This document shows, one piece after another, positions 45,290 to 55,924 of a stretch of DNA of 64,000 bases. The translations under genes and the position numbers were made by a program. The stretch is from Epiperipatus broadwayi (taxonomy: Eukaryota; Onychophora; Udeonychophora; Euonychophora; Peripatidae). The notes below the pieces were generated by a model. It was not told the origin of the DNA and searched no databases. It was given only the letters and a program-made list of their open reading frames with translations. The stretch lies in assembly GCA_028023455.1 (NCBI GenBank), contig JAQFVV010006733.1, forward strand, positions 122,001 through 186,000, written 5' to 3'. Position 1 is the first letter of the stretch. Each line of letters begins with the position of its first letter.

Positions 45290-46080
45290 TTCTCATCGCA
45301 CTTTATAAACAATGGCTGAAATTCTTAACAGTGAAAAAGTTGTTTTCTAGCTTTTATTTAGCCTTTAGATTTAAACATATTTCTTTTCTCTTAATCTAAG
45401 CATTAATAAACTATTTATTACAACCCATCATCAACAATCTCTTAATTCAGGACATCTTTACTAATTTTTGAACTACACATATTAACATGGCTGTTTTAAT
45501 TAGAATTCACTTGCTATTAACTCTTACTGCTAAGACAACTTAAATCTCAGGTCTCAATTCCATATCAACAAACTGAATTAATAGTATGATATTATTTCAG
45601 TATCTAAAATTTTCCCACATAGTTTTTATAAATTTTTGTTCCATCCTGCAAATACAATTATCTTTGATTGATCAAATAAATTAGAGTAATTTTAAAACTG
45701 AAGATTTAACAGTTTCTAGATAAACATTAAATAAGGAAATGTTTTAACAACTAATTACAAAAAAGAATATTATACATAATGCTGGAATTTTGAGCCTTTT
45801 CAGATTAGCAAATTTGAGGAATTTCAATAGATCTCACAAATAGAGTAATTATAACTGTCAAAAGGAAAAATAATTTTTTCTTTAAAAAGATTATTAACTG
45901 AAAGATAATTTAATGTTATATTTGCTTGAAGCAAAATACTACCATTAACTGAACAAATTAATTGCAATTTATTGCCAAATACTATGACATATGGGAAAAA
46001 AAGATTGTTAAATAAATAAAATTAATTTATGGGTTAACATTTGCTTGAAACAAAAGTTGCTCATATTTAAACAAAATTAA
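45290..46080. other. AT-rich stretch without recognisable gene
   Basis: Nothing was recognised. Confidence 0.5.
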
Positions 46081-46346
46081 AACCTTAGTACATGGATCTT
46101 GAGTGCTTAATTTTAACAAGCAAGACCTCTACAAATCATAACGCAAGATTCGACTTCATAAAGAATTTATTAGCTTCATGCTCCCAAATCAATATGCTTT
46201 AGATTTGCCTATATAATTAAGAAAATAAGTTCAGAGATAATAGGGGTCCCCCTTATCTTTATAAAGTCGAATCTTGTGTTATGATTTGTAGAGGTCTCTC
46301 TTGTTAAAATTAAGCACTCAAGGCACATGTACTAAGATTTTAGCCT
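46078..46346. mobile_element. fold-back element H
   Basis: The arms 46083-46163 and 46260-46340 are inverted copies: TTGAGTGCTTAATTTTAACA against TGTTAAAATTAAGCACTCAA, and ACCTCTACAAATCATAAC against its complement. The loop is about 100 bp. A fragment of the same family, ACCTATACAAATCTTAACAC, is at 54062-54098. No ribozyme boxes were found. Confidence 0.75.
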
Positions 46347-46930
46347 TATATAAGTATTACATGCTGACATCGCACTTAATTAAGAATTAATATTTACAAA
46401 ATTAAACTAAATTTATTAGCAACTATTGCTTAAGAAAGATTATTAATTTTAAAAAAAATGTTTTAATTCATTAATTACATTTACAGGATCGTAAACAATT
46501 TTACAATTGTGGCAGAAAATACTATAATGAAAATTGTAAATAAACTTTTAGCATGGAATTGCAAATTTTTCTACAACTGTACAAATTGAGAACTGACAAT
46601 CTGACAAATAGAATTCAACTTTTTACAAAAAAGAGTTTGCACATGTTTACTATATTATAATAATGGTTAATATGTAAATGCCCAGATGGCTTAACTTTTT
46701 CCGTTGATATTTACTTGAGGATAAACAGTAGGATTAAAAACTTTCTGCTTTTATACATTATATGTAGTTGTATAATTTTCACAGTATATGAATATTGTTA
46801 ACATTCCATCTTTTTCATAAAAAAATATGCTAAACAAACTATAATATTTAGAACAAATATTAGCCACTTCATGTCGGTTAACCTGATACTCCTCAAATAT
46901 TTTATCATCATAATTTTTCTGGGTAGTAAC

Positions 46931-47166
46931 GTATTTACTTTGCTATGACATCATGATGGTCAACATTTTTTCTACATGCTGAATTTTATAATTGAACATG
47001 TATTGGCCTGTCCTCTGAACAGGCAAAAATATCAGAGCCCCCTGCCCATTCCACCACTACACGCTGACTTTTTTAATTTTCAGTCAAAAAATGAGACTTA
47101 TTGTAAACATAAATTCAGTGCGTAGAAACAATGTTGACCGTCATGATGTCATAGCAAGGTAAATAC
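46931..47166. mobile_element. fold-back (MITE-like) element E
   Basis: The tips GTATTTACTTTGCTATGACA and TGTCATAGCAAGGTAAATAC (right end) frame inverted arms of about 55 bp that include ATCATGATGGTCAACATT. The loop holds a G/C-richer segment with AACAGGCAAAAATATCAGAG. No coding sequence. Its superfamily is unknown. Confidence 0.75.
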
Positions 47167-47460
47167 CTGATTATCTTTTTCTGTGTACATTTGGTTTGAA
47201 GATAAACTTTTAGCATAAAATTGCAAACATTTTACTTTTCTATATCATACATCAATTGATATTTACATAGACATGCTTTCATCTCTACATTTCAACTTAT
47301 TTGTAAATAAGTCTGCTATGAAAGATATAGTTTCTGTATTTTTACTATGCCATGGTCACTGATCTAAAAGTGCATGGATGCTCACATTGTATAAATTTGA
47401 AGTCTTCAAAGTAATAGTTATTTTTTATGAGTATGTAATATTTTTGCCCAAAATTGATTG

Positions 47461-47597
47461 CTAAACCACTAAATATCACATGATCACCATCTCTTATGCT
47501 AGCACATAGCTGTTATTAAACAAGCCTTCTGGCATTAATTGATTACTCTGATTGGCACAGGGTGGCACTACTGTATGAAGAGTTTTGCCTGTTTAAT
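47461..47597. mobile_element. deleted family-B element, copy B2
   Basis: A 137-bp copy flanked by a perfect 10-bp duplication AAATTGATTG (47451-47460 and 47598-47607). The minus-orientation 5' piece (ATCACATGATCACCATCTC) is fused to the plus-orientation 3' piece (AAGCCTTCTGGCAT to GAGTTTTGCCTG). The ribozyme and most of the unit are missing. Confidence 0.85.
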
Positions 47598-47609
47598 AAA
47601 TTGATTGTC

Positions 47610-48350
47610 TTAATTTTGTATGAAACATTATTATTTTGGTATTTATGTATTAGTCTGGGCAGTGAAATTTTAGTCTTCATTAAAATCAGTACCTATTATC
47701 TATGATTGCTAAATATTTTATAGTACAGTTTATTCAATTAAGTAAATTTAACTTTCAAGATATAAAAAATCATTTTTTACAAAGTTATAAATAACTCCAC
47801 TTTCTGTATTAATGTCAATTTACTTATGTGGCAGAAGATATCCATTTTTAAAGAATAAATAAGTAGGTAAAAGTTAATAAAGAATGTATAGTAGATATAA
47901 AAAATGCTCTAGAAATCTTCAACTTATCTTTGAAAGTTAAATATACTTAATTAAATGAAACGTATTATCAAATAGTGAGCAATCATAAATAATTATAATG
48001 ATTTTAATGAAGACTAAAGTTTCATTGCCCAGACTAATACCTAAGTACCATTATTTTATATTCTAGAATCTTATCTGAATTTGAGCACAATACAGCTTTA
48101 GTGAAATTATTATTTGATTAATTAAATTTTAAAAAAATATTAAAAACAAACTAAATAATAATTCTTTATACTGAAAACAAAAAAAAAAAACAACAACAAT
48201 GAATGAAAATTATTTTAGATTAAAACTTCAATAAAATTCACAGTATTTGAAGAAAAGATAAATGTTAGATAAATAGAATTAATGAAAATAAATTAATTTC
48301 ATGCAAGCAAGTATTTGGGTTATAAATAGGAACAAAAGGAAGTAACCATA
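47610..48350. other. AT-rich stretch with a short inverted repeat
   Basis: 47650-47685 (GTATTAGTCTGGGCAGTGAA then TTTTAGTCTTCATT) is mirrored at 48000-48040 (AATGAAGACTAAAGTTTCAT then TGCCCAGACTAATAC). A fold-back of about 400 bp with short visible arms is possible. No gene. Confidence 0.5.
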
Positions 48351-48529
48351 AGTATCTCATCTAAACATCACATGATCACTATCTCATACTAGCACATAAT
48401 TGTTATTAAACAATTCAAAACAAAGCAAAACTCTCCATACAGTAGTGCCATCTTGTGCCAACAAGAGCAATCAATGGATGCCAGAAGGCTTGTGCATAAA
48501 ATCCCTATCTAGTGCCTACTCATCCAATA

Positions 48530-48571
48530 TCCCCAGACTAGTTTCTGGCTTGTGGCCTTCATCAGTGAGGA
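48530..48571 (-). ncRNA. hammerhead ribozyme-like motif, family B
   Basis: UCCUCA, CUGAUGA, stem II with an A.A mismatch at the closing pair (GGC/GCC remain), GAAAC, GUC, UGGGGA. The invariant core is intact, but the mismatch next to the core should weaken it. Confidence 0.65.
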
Positions 48572-48608
48572 GCCTAAGATCTAGGTGCAGTGCTCTCAAA
48601 TCCAAGGC

Positions 48609-48650
48609 TCCTCACTGATGAAGGCCACAAGCCAGAAGCTAGTCTGGGGA
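48609..48650 (+). ncRNA. hammerhead-like motif, family B, second box mutated
   Basis: Same as its partner at 48530-48571, but the second box reads GAAG instead of GAAA, breaking the A15.1-U16.1 pair beside the cleavage site. Confidence 0.6.
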
Positions 48651-48779
48651 TATTGGATGAGTAGGCACTAGATAGGGATTAAAAACCTTCTGGCATCCAT
48701 TGATTGCTCTTGTTGGCACAAGATGGCACTACTGTATAGAGAGTTTTGCTTTGTTTTGAATTATCTCATCTAATTTTTA

Positions 48780-49620
48780 AAAAATGTATTACTGCCAACA
48801 ATAACAAAAAAGTATTATTGAAATAATTTTTTTTGTTATAAATAATGATAAATAAAGTAACTGTAAATATAAATTCACCATTCAATTTTTTATCAAATTA
48901 TAAACTCTAGGGATCAATTTTCATAAAGTATAACAGTAAATATAAGAAAACATATTAAAAGAAGTAGACATACAGTGGCCTAACTACATAATTGGGCATG
49001 AAAGCAAATTTCAAAAGCTCTCTTCCACTTTCAATTTCAAAATAGCAAATTTTTGCTCTCATTTATTTATACACATTATATTTTTTAATTATTTATTATA
49101 TAAAACAAAGGTACTTATGCATTAGACCTGCTGCCCATGTTGATGATGGAAGAATGACATATCTTTTATTAAATCCATTTGTTTTAAAAATTCCTTCTCT
49201 TAAGCTTTTGTTTACAAAATTACAAATTATTTATTTCCAATAAATATCAGATGCTTCCTTATTTTCAATAATCTTTTTAAATCCAGTATGACCCACTGAA
49301 TGTCTATTAAACCTTTTATCAAATTTAATTTATTAAAATATATTTTCATGCTAGTCAGAGATATTCATTTTTCAGACAATCATATTTAATAATTCTGAAA
49401 ATTGTTAAATTAATATTTTTTGGTAAGATTTTTCAATAATAAATGAAAAGTAATTAAAGGATTTATTGCTTGAGAGCTGCAGTCCATAGATCTTGATTTT
49501 CAGAGTTTGCTATTCTACAACTGCATTTAAACCATTCAGAGTTTTCAATAATGAAATCATATGAATTAAGTGTTTTCAAATTCTTCTGAAAAAAATTTGT
49601 AACTGTAATTATAATTTTAA
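48780..49620. other. AT-rich stretch without recognisable gene
   Basis: Nothing was recognised; a 74-codon minus frame at 49463-49687 runs into the RTE 3' end. Confidence 0.5.
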
Positions 49621-49634
49621 CACATACATCATCA

Positions 49635-51490
49635 TCATTCTCAATCATTATCAATCCACTGCAGGATGAAGGTCTCTTCAAGTTCAATTGCTGATCTCTA
49701 GCTTCTCTTCACATCACCTCTGCACATTTTATTTCATCTATCCATCTTACGTGTGGGCTCTTTTTGGGTCTTTTACAATCTCTTGGAATCCAGTTTAAGA
49801 TTTCAATTATCCATCTATTATTATCTCTTAGAAATATCCAGTCCAACTTCATTTCAGTCTTTTAATCCTTTCAATGATGTCAGTATCACCTGTTTGTTCT
49901 CTTACCCATATAGTGTTTTTGATCTCTTATTACTCCTAACATAATCTCTCCATACTTCTTTGAGTGGTCTGAAGTCTCTATATTGTTCTTCTATAAGTGT
50001 CCAAGTCTCAGATATGTAAGTAATAACTGGTGAAACACATTTATTAAAAATCTTCCTTTTTAAACACATGGTCATATTTCCTTTTAATCTTAAATTATTT
50101 CTATCAAAAGCACTCCAACCAAGTTTAATTCTATCATTAATTTCATCCATTATGTTTCCATCTGTACAAATAATCTGACCAAGGTATTTTTAGTTGTTAA
50201 CTTCTTCTAACTCATCATAATCAATCTTTATTTTCATCTTTTGAGAAAATGCATTGAATATTTCTTTAGTCTTTTTAACATTTGCCTTTTAGTTACTTTT
50301 TTACTTTCATCTGATAACTCTTGCAACATTTCCTGAAGCTCTAAAGCATTATTTGCAAAAACAACTGCATCATCTGCAAATTCTAACTGACTTAAATAAT
50401 ATCCATTTACTTTTAGTCCTTCAGCTTCTTATTTTAATCTGCAAAATACTTCTTTCAGGACAGCCGTAAAAAGTTTTGGAGATATGGAATCACCGTGTCT
50501 TACACTAATTCATTGTTAATCTTCCTAGTATCATTATGTAATCTAAATGTTTCTATGGCATTTTTATATTCTACAGAATATGCCAACATCCCGGGTTTAT
50601 ATCTTGATGATCCAATGCTTTAATCACCAAATAAATGCTTATAGAATCAAAATCCTTTTCACAATCTACAAATCAAAAGCATAATGGCAATTCATATTCA
50701 TTGGTCCTTTCTATAACTTCTCTCAATACCTGGATATGATCTATTATATTAAAACCACTTTTAAATCCAGCTTGGACTCTTGGTTGGTTAAAATTTAATA
50801 TTCTCTGTAGATGAGTTGTAACTGATAAAAGGCTGATATGATAGGTTTGTAATTTCTAACATCTTTATCACCTGTTTTTAAATAATATTAATACTGCATT
50901 TTTTCCAATTATCTGGTACATCATCATTTAGACATTTGGTATATAACTGCCAAAAAATTTTCTATTTCATCTTTTTTAATATATTGATTATAACTCCATT
51001 ATTATCTGGAGCTTTTTCTTTCTTCATAAATTTAATTGCATGTCTCACTTCTTAATTTAAAATTCTAGGCAATTCAGAAGATATAATAGATGTAGGAGCT
51101 ACTTGTTCTTTATTACTATATAACTCTTGATAGAACTCTTCTACCCATTTCATGATATCTCTCTTCTTAGTAATAGTCCTAACTTTTTTTTTATTGCAGA
51201 TATGTTTCATACCAATGCCAAACTGTTGTTTTACACTCTTGAGACTTTTATTCTCTTCTACAGCTTTTCTTGTTAGTTCACAATTATACTTTGTTATATC
51301 ATTATCAACACTTTTTCACACCATTTTATAAAATTCAAGATATTCAATTTTTTTTATGCATCATTTGTATATATCTTCATATTCCTTCTTTTCTTCATAA
51401 ATTCTCTAGTCTCAGTAGAAATGTTATTGGTCAATTGCTGCCTTTTTTCCTACCAGCTACCTTTGTTGCAGTTTTTAAAAGTGTATCACA
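49635..51490 (-). mobile_element. RTE-like LINE, 5'-truncated, frames broken
   Basis: On the minus strand: DCEKDFDS near 50650-50690 (palm motif A), a QGDSISPKLF-like block (here RHGDSISPKLF) near 50455-50500, LEFADDAVVFANN near 50355-50390 (catalytic FADD intact), YLGQII near 50170-50190, then a clear 82-codon frame (49902-50150) with EINDRIKLGWSAFDRN, PVITYISETWTL. The 3' end CCACTGCAGGATGAAG (plus strand 49656-49671) is shared with the 22 kb copy. Many stops; not functional. No endonuclease domain was recognised. Confidence 0.85.
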
Positions 51491-51719
51491 TTAAGAATTA
51501 AAAAATATATTACTGAAAAGCCTAAGGTGTGTGAATATTTTGTAACTCATAATCCATTGCTCTTCTAGTCTCACATGCTGTAATGTTAAAGAAATGGTTA
51601 CTACGGCAAACTACTTCAATCTATAATTTCTTAGCTAAAGTATTTGTCTATCTGCTTACCAAAGTCTACCTTTGGGCCAAAAACAATGATTGATACAATT
51701 ACATTCATATATATAAACA

Positions 51720-51914
51720 AATATAATATAGAGGGGTTTGAATCCAGATTTTCAAGCTCCTTTAGTCATTCATTCTACCTTGTACTAACGATACCCATGA
51801 CTATATACAAGAATAATATATATTTAAACTAGATGTATGTGGTCATGTGTATCAGTTGTACAGGTTAGAGTGAATAACTAAAAGGAATTTGAAAGTATGG
51901 GTTCAAACCCCCTC
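51720..51914. mobile_element. internally deleted fold-back, family A, copy A7
   Basis: The left tip GAGGGGTTTGAATCC and right tip GGGTTCAAACCCCCTC mirror each other; the ribozyme region is deleted. A possible 8-bp duplication ATAAACAA lies at 51712-51719 and 51915-51922. Confidence 0.7.
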
Positions 51915-51947
51915 ATAAACAATGGTAACTCAGATGATACGTAATTC

Positions 51948-52083
51948 AAACGGAAGTAACTACAACTTCCAATGAGAATGGTAAATACCAACGAATTTTA
52001 AAGGACAGATGGTATCACTATCCTTTAATAAATAATCTACTTGCGTTATAAAATTCATTGGAAGTTACAGTAATTTCCGTTTA
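51948..52083. mobile_element. small fold-back element F
   Basis: AAACGGAAGTAACTACAACT at the left pairs with the complement of GTTACAGTAATTTCCGTTTA at the right. Inside is a second hairpin TTAAAGGA...TCCTTTAA. At 136 bp it is the shortest complete fold-back seen, lying just beyond copy A7. Confidence 0.7.
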
Positions 52084-52589
52084 CTCAAATATATATACTA
52101 CAAAACTTCCCCATATCTCCACACCCTTAAAACAAAGAAATAAATATAAATACGTGCATAGCATACACTTTTTAACATGCAATTTATTTTTGCCCAATGG
52201 TAGTTGAGGAATCTACTCCAAACCTCTCCTTCCTACCTCAAATAACACTAACGTGAATTATCACGTTACCTTTAAAATGTCATTTTCAAAGTTATAATGA
52301 GTTCTTTTCTGAGATTCATCATAAAATAATAAAACCAGTCGTTATTTATTTCAAAATAAACTTACTGAAAATGATTCACTTGATATATAGATCAAGTTTT
52401 TAAAAACAAGAATTATCTTTTTTATATCCAGAATATATAAACAAAAAAAAAAGCTATTACTTTGAAAACAAGGCTATCAATCAATTCAGAATTAACGACC
52501 GTACTTTTTTTTTTTTTTTAAATAAAGAGGAGAAAAATATTTTAAAATTAGTTTTTTTTTCTCGATGTATGTACATATATGCTACATTT

Positions 52590-52640
52590 GCAAAGAGTCT
52601 GTGGCATCCTGGGATTCGATTCCAGATACAACTTTTTTAA
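52590..52640 (+). repeat. tRNA B-box-like fragment
   Basis: CCTGGGATTCGATTCCAG resembles a T-arm (B-box GATTCGATTCC) followed by T-rich sequence. No A box was found upstream, so it is at most a truncated SINE. Confidence 0.3.
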
Positions 52641-52835
52641 TTAGAATAAAAATTTTCCAAGCAAGCTTAATATTTTTGAGCAATAAATGAGTATTAAGCT
52701 CAAAAGATAAATTTAAAAAAACAATAACACACATAAAAACTCATCATCCAGCTGTTGATAAAGCTCGATGAGTTTACTTGTTTTTTTACTCTTCCTCTTT
52801 GAGTAATCTGGAGAAATCTGCAGTGAGCTATTATT

Positions 52836-52964
52836 TAGTAATGAATAATATTTCGGTAGTGTCCGTACCTTAGCCGAGGGTGATATAGGAAAATTATACT
52901 ACAGAAATATTATTCATTATTGGATAATCCCATATCTAATGAATGACTAATAAAAAATATTAAT
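52836..52964. mobile_element. small fold-back derivative of element A'
   Basis: 129 bp bounded by a perfect 12-bp duplication TGAGCTATTATT (52824-52835 and 52965-52976). TAATGAATAATATTTC at both ends in opposite orientation, then ACTACAGAAATATTATTC and GAATGACTAAT, match the tip of the 24.3-25.0 kb element. The centre is CCGTACCTTAGCCGAGGG. No ribozyme remains. Confidence 0.8.
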
Positions 52965-52979
52965 TGAGCTATTATTCGC

Positions 52980-55570
52980 TTCACTCCTATGTAACATAGT
53001 TCATTTGAAAGTGCTCTAAATATTATCTCTTCCTTTATCTTTCTAAATTTAGAGTAGCTTCAAACTTATTTAAAATATTATATTTTATATACTGACATAT
53101 TAAATACTTTGTGGTATAACAATCCTTGTTTGGTGGTGGTGGTGAAAAGCAATAGCAGATTACTGTTAGTGAAAAGTCATTTCATATTGTGCATATCTAC
53201 CTAAATTTAGAGAGTATTTTCAGAGTAAATTCCAATACTCATTTGAATTTGCACTTGAAAAGCTGCCCATTTACACTTAAAACTAGGCCTATTATTTTAA
53301 AAAATTTAAATGTTTTTATAAACTTTTGGAGTCTCATCTCTGTAATTTTTGACATCTATTTTGGTATTTAAGACCACTCATTCAAATAACTAATTTTGCC
53401 AAGAGCAAAAAATATGACTACAGCATTTAGTTCAAAGTCTTCATAAGGATATCCAAAAGTGTAGATAATAGCAAACCTTATGCATTATATGGAGTTTGCT
53501 ATACATATTTAGACACCTATGATACCATTTAATTTTTAAAGTGTACATATTAAGACAGCAATAAACAACAACAAAAATACTGCAACAACAGCTAAAAGAG
53601 CTCATTCATGATGTTGCTCAACATAAAGTTTGTAATGGAGATCGGAAGTGGGGCGTGTAACTACAGCAAATCTTTTTCAGGCAGGATGTGGAAACATATA
53701 AGCAAAAAAGGAACATAAAAACATGCAATAAATTAATTTTTTATTATTAAATCTAATTTTATCAATAAAATGAAAGTCCATGTCAAAAAATCAAATGCAT
53801 TTAGGAATTTTTTTTAGGTTATCCATAGCACTTAGCTAGTCATTTAAATATCGGTCAAGAAAGAGGTATTAAAACTCACTAAAAATTGGCAAACCTAACC
53901 AGAAACATTTTCTCCCTCATTTCTTTGGAAAGGTGTTAGAAACATTTTTTGCCCAATATTTACTATTTTCTTATATTATTAAATTGTGTGTTATTAGAAA
54001 ATCTTACATTTTTAAAGTGATATATATTAAGGCCATAACTTTAAGACTATGTGCCCAGATGGGACCTATACAAATCTTAACACAAGATTAACGACTTATA
54101 GTCTTAATATATATATATATGTAATGAGTATGCCCTTAACAAATTATTAATCACAATTTTTAAAGTAAATAAATTTTCTATTGTAGATTGTTTCATTATT
54201 TTACAATTATTTCCATATTTGTATGTTAAATAAATACACACACATAGCTATTTAGGCCTTTATAATCAATTTTTAAATGCAAAAGGAATTAATTTTCTTA
54301 ACTAACTTGAAAATCAAGTTGTTTCTCCTACTGAAACATTAATCTTAAATAAATCTTTTCAAAATTATAGATAAAATAAATTTATGAACTATACCCCATA
54401 ATATACATTATATAAAAGTAAGCTTTAACCCAAATCTTTTTTAAAATAAAACTTACATAACATTCTACAATATGTATAAAAAAATTAGTGATGAATCAAG
54501 CAAAGACTTTGTACCAGTTCTATCTGGGTTATAAACCGAATAACAACAATAAAAAACAGAATTGATGCAATGAACATCCTGGTAATAATGATAGGTGTTT
54601 AGAAATGATTAATTAATTTATATATATATTATCAAAGTAAAAGAATTTAGTTAAAAATAACACTATTAAAAAAAAGAGAGATAAAAATAGCAGTTATTAG
54701 AAATCAAAAATTGATTAATTGAAATATTCCAAAATTGAAATGCTAACCTAATTTGGAAAAATTAATGACTAAAGTATAAAAATAGCTATAATAAATCCTA
54801 TAATATCACATACACTAAGTACTTTATTTGAAGTCATATTAAGAAACTAGGTAATAAAGTATTTTGACCAAGCATTGGGAAATCATCACTGGGAGAGTTT
54901 GCCCTTACTGGTCAAAACATAATTTATACCAGCACTTTAATATTCAGAGCTACACCATAAATTTAATAACATAACCGCACATAACATCACTGATATTTAA
55001 TAAATTGATTTATTTTTTAAATATAAATGTGTTTATGTGATTTTTATAAAGCAAATATTAGATTAAGATATCAAAATCTGCTCAGCATAAAATAATAAAA
55101 TCTTTATTCTCACAAGCTTTTCTTACTTAGCATTCCTACTGCTTATCTCAATTTCTTTTAAAATACTTTTTTTTAGAAAACCAAAAACTTGATAACCATA
55201 AAATAGCACATTTAAAATTTGAATACAGAATGGTTCTTTCATATCTATGAGAGATCATAGTTTGAAAAAAAATTAGAATTCATAAATTTGAATTTAAAAA
55301 TTTCAGGTGAATATCCAGATTTTAGATTATCACTATGAAACATCTCTCAGCTATTTTCTTGTATCATGAATTCAGTGAAGAGATAGCTTCAAAAGTAGCC
55401 TTTATTAGTTCAAAGATTACATAAATTTTTGGGTCTACTTACCCGTTGACGATTATAAAGTGTTCAATGTTGCAAAGATAAAACAATTATTAACCAGGTT
55501 TACAAAAGGGACATACCCTCAATAACAATTATATCCATAAAAGGGTTGCTATAATCTTGTTTAATGTGTA
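52980..55570. other. AT-rich stretch with one element-H fragment
   Basis: 54020-54110 contains the element-H block and a local hairpin (AACTTTAAGACTAT against ATAGTCTTAATAT). Otherwise nothing was recognised. Confidence 0.45.
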
Positions 55571-55574
55571 TCCG

Positions 55575-55920
55575 TCTATGGGTCTACATGGCCCAACTGC
55601 TGAGAAGTCACCCATTGCCCAATAATCCCCAACTCTGGGCCCAGAAGTGAAGACCCAAATGCTTCAGCTGAATAGGTGGACATCCAGCATTGTGCCAACC
55701 ACCACAACAGGCAACGGGGTCCAAGGCACCAAGGCCATTAAACATTAAATCCTTAACCCACAGCCAAGCCATGCTGAGCCCATTACAGGTACCTCTATCT
55801 CCCAATTCAACAGTTCAAATGGGCAGAGACCACATTCGGTCTACCTGCCCAAAATTGGAATGCCAACTAGGGAAAAGCTAACAAGTAACGAGCACAAATC
55901 TGCACTGCTCAAAACCAACC
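55575..55920. other. GC-rich island of unknown nature
   Basis: Sharply richer in G+C than its surroundings. The minus strand has a 65-codon frame with GLGALDPVACCGGWHNAGCP and the plus strand a 63-codon frame; neither resembles a family I know. The abrupt composition change suggests an inserted element or foreign fragment, perhaps part of a retroelement. No terminal repeats, poly(A) tail or second copy was seen. Confidence 0.5.
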
Positions 55921-55924
55921 TTTT

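Larger units (their letters stand above)
48365..48761. mobile_element. fold-back hammerhead element, family B, copy B3
   Basis: A 397-bp element with a perfect 12-bp duplication TATCTCATCTAA (48353-48364 and 48762-48773). The arms are inverted copies around a loop of about 35 bp (CCTAAGATCTAGGTGCAGTG). Both arms carry ribozyme motifs (48530-48571 minus, 48609-48650 plus). The plus arm ends 111 bp after its ribozyme, as in copy B1. A 72-codon frame across the left arm is incidental. Confidence 0.88.
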
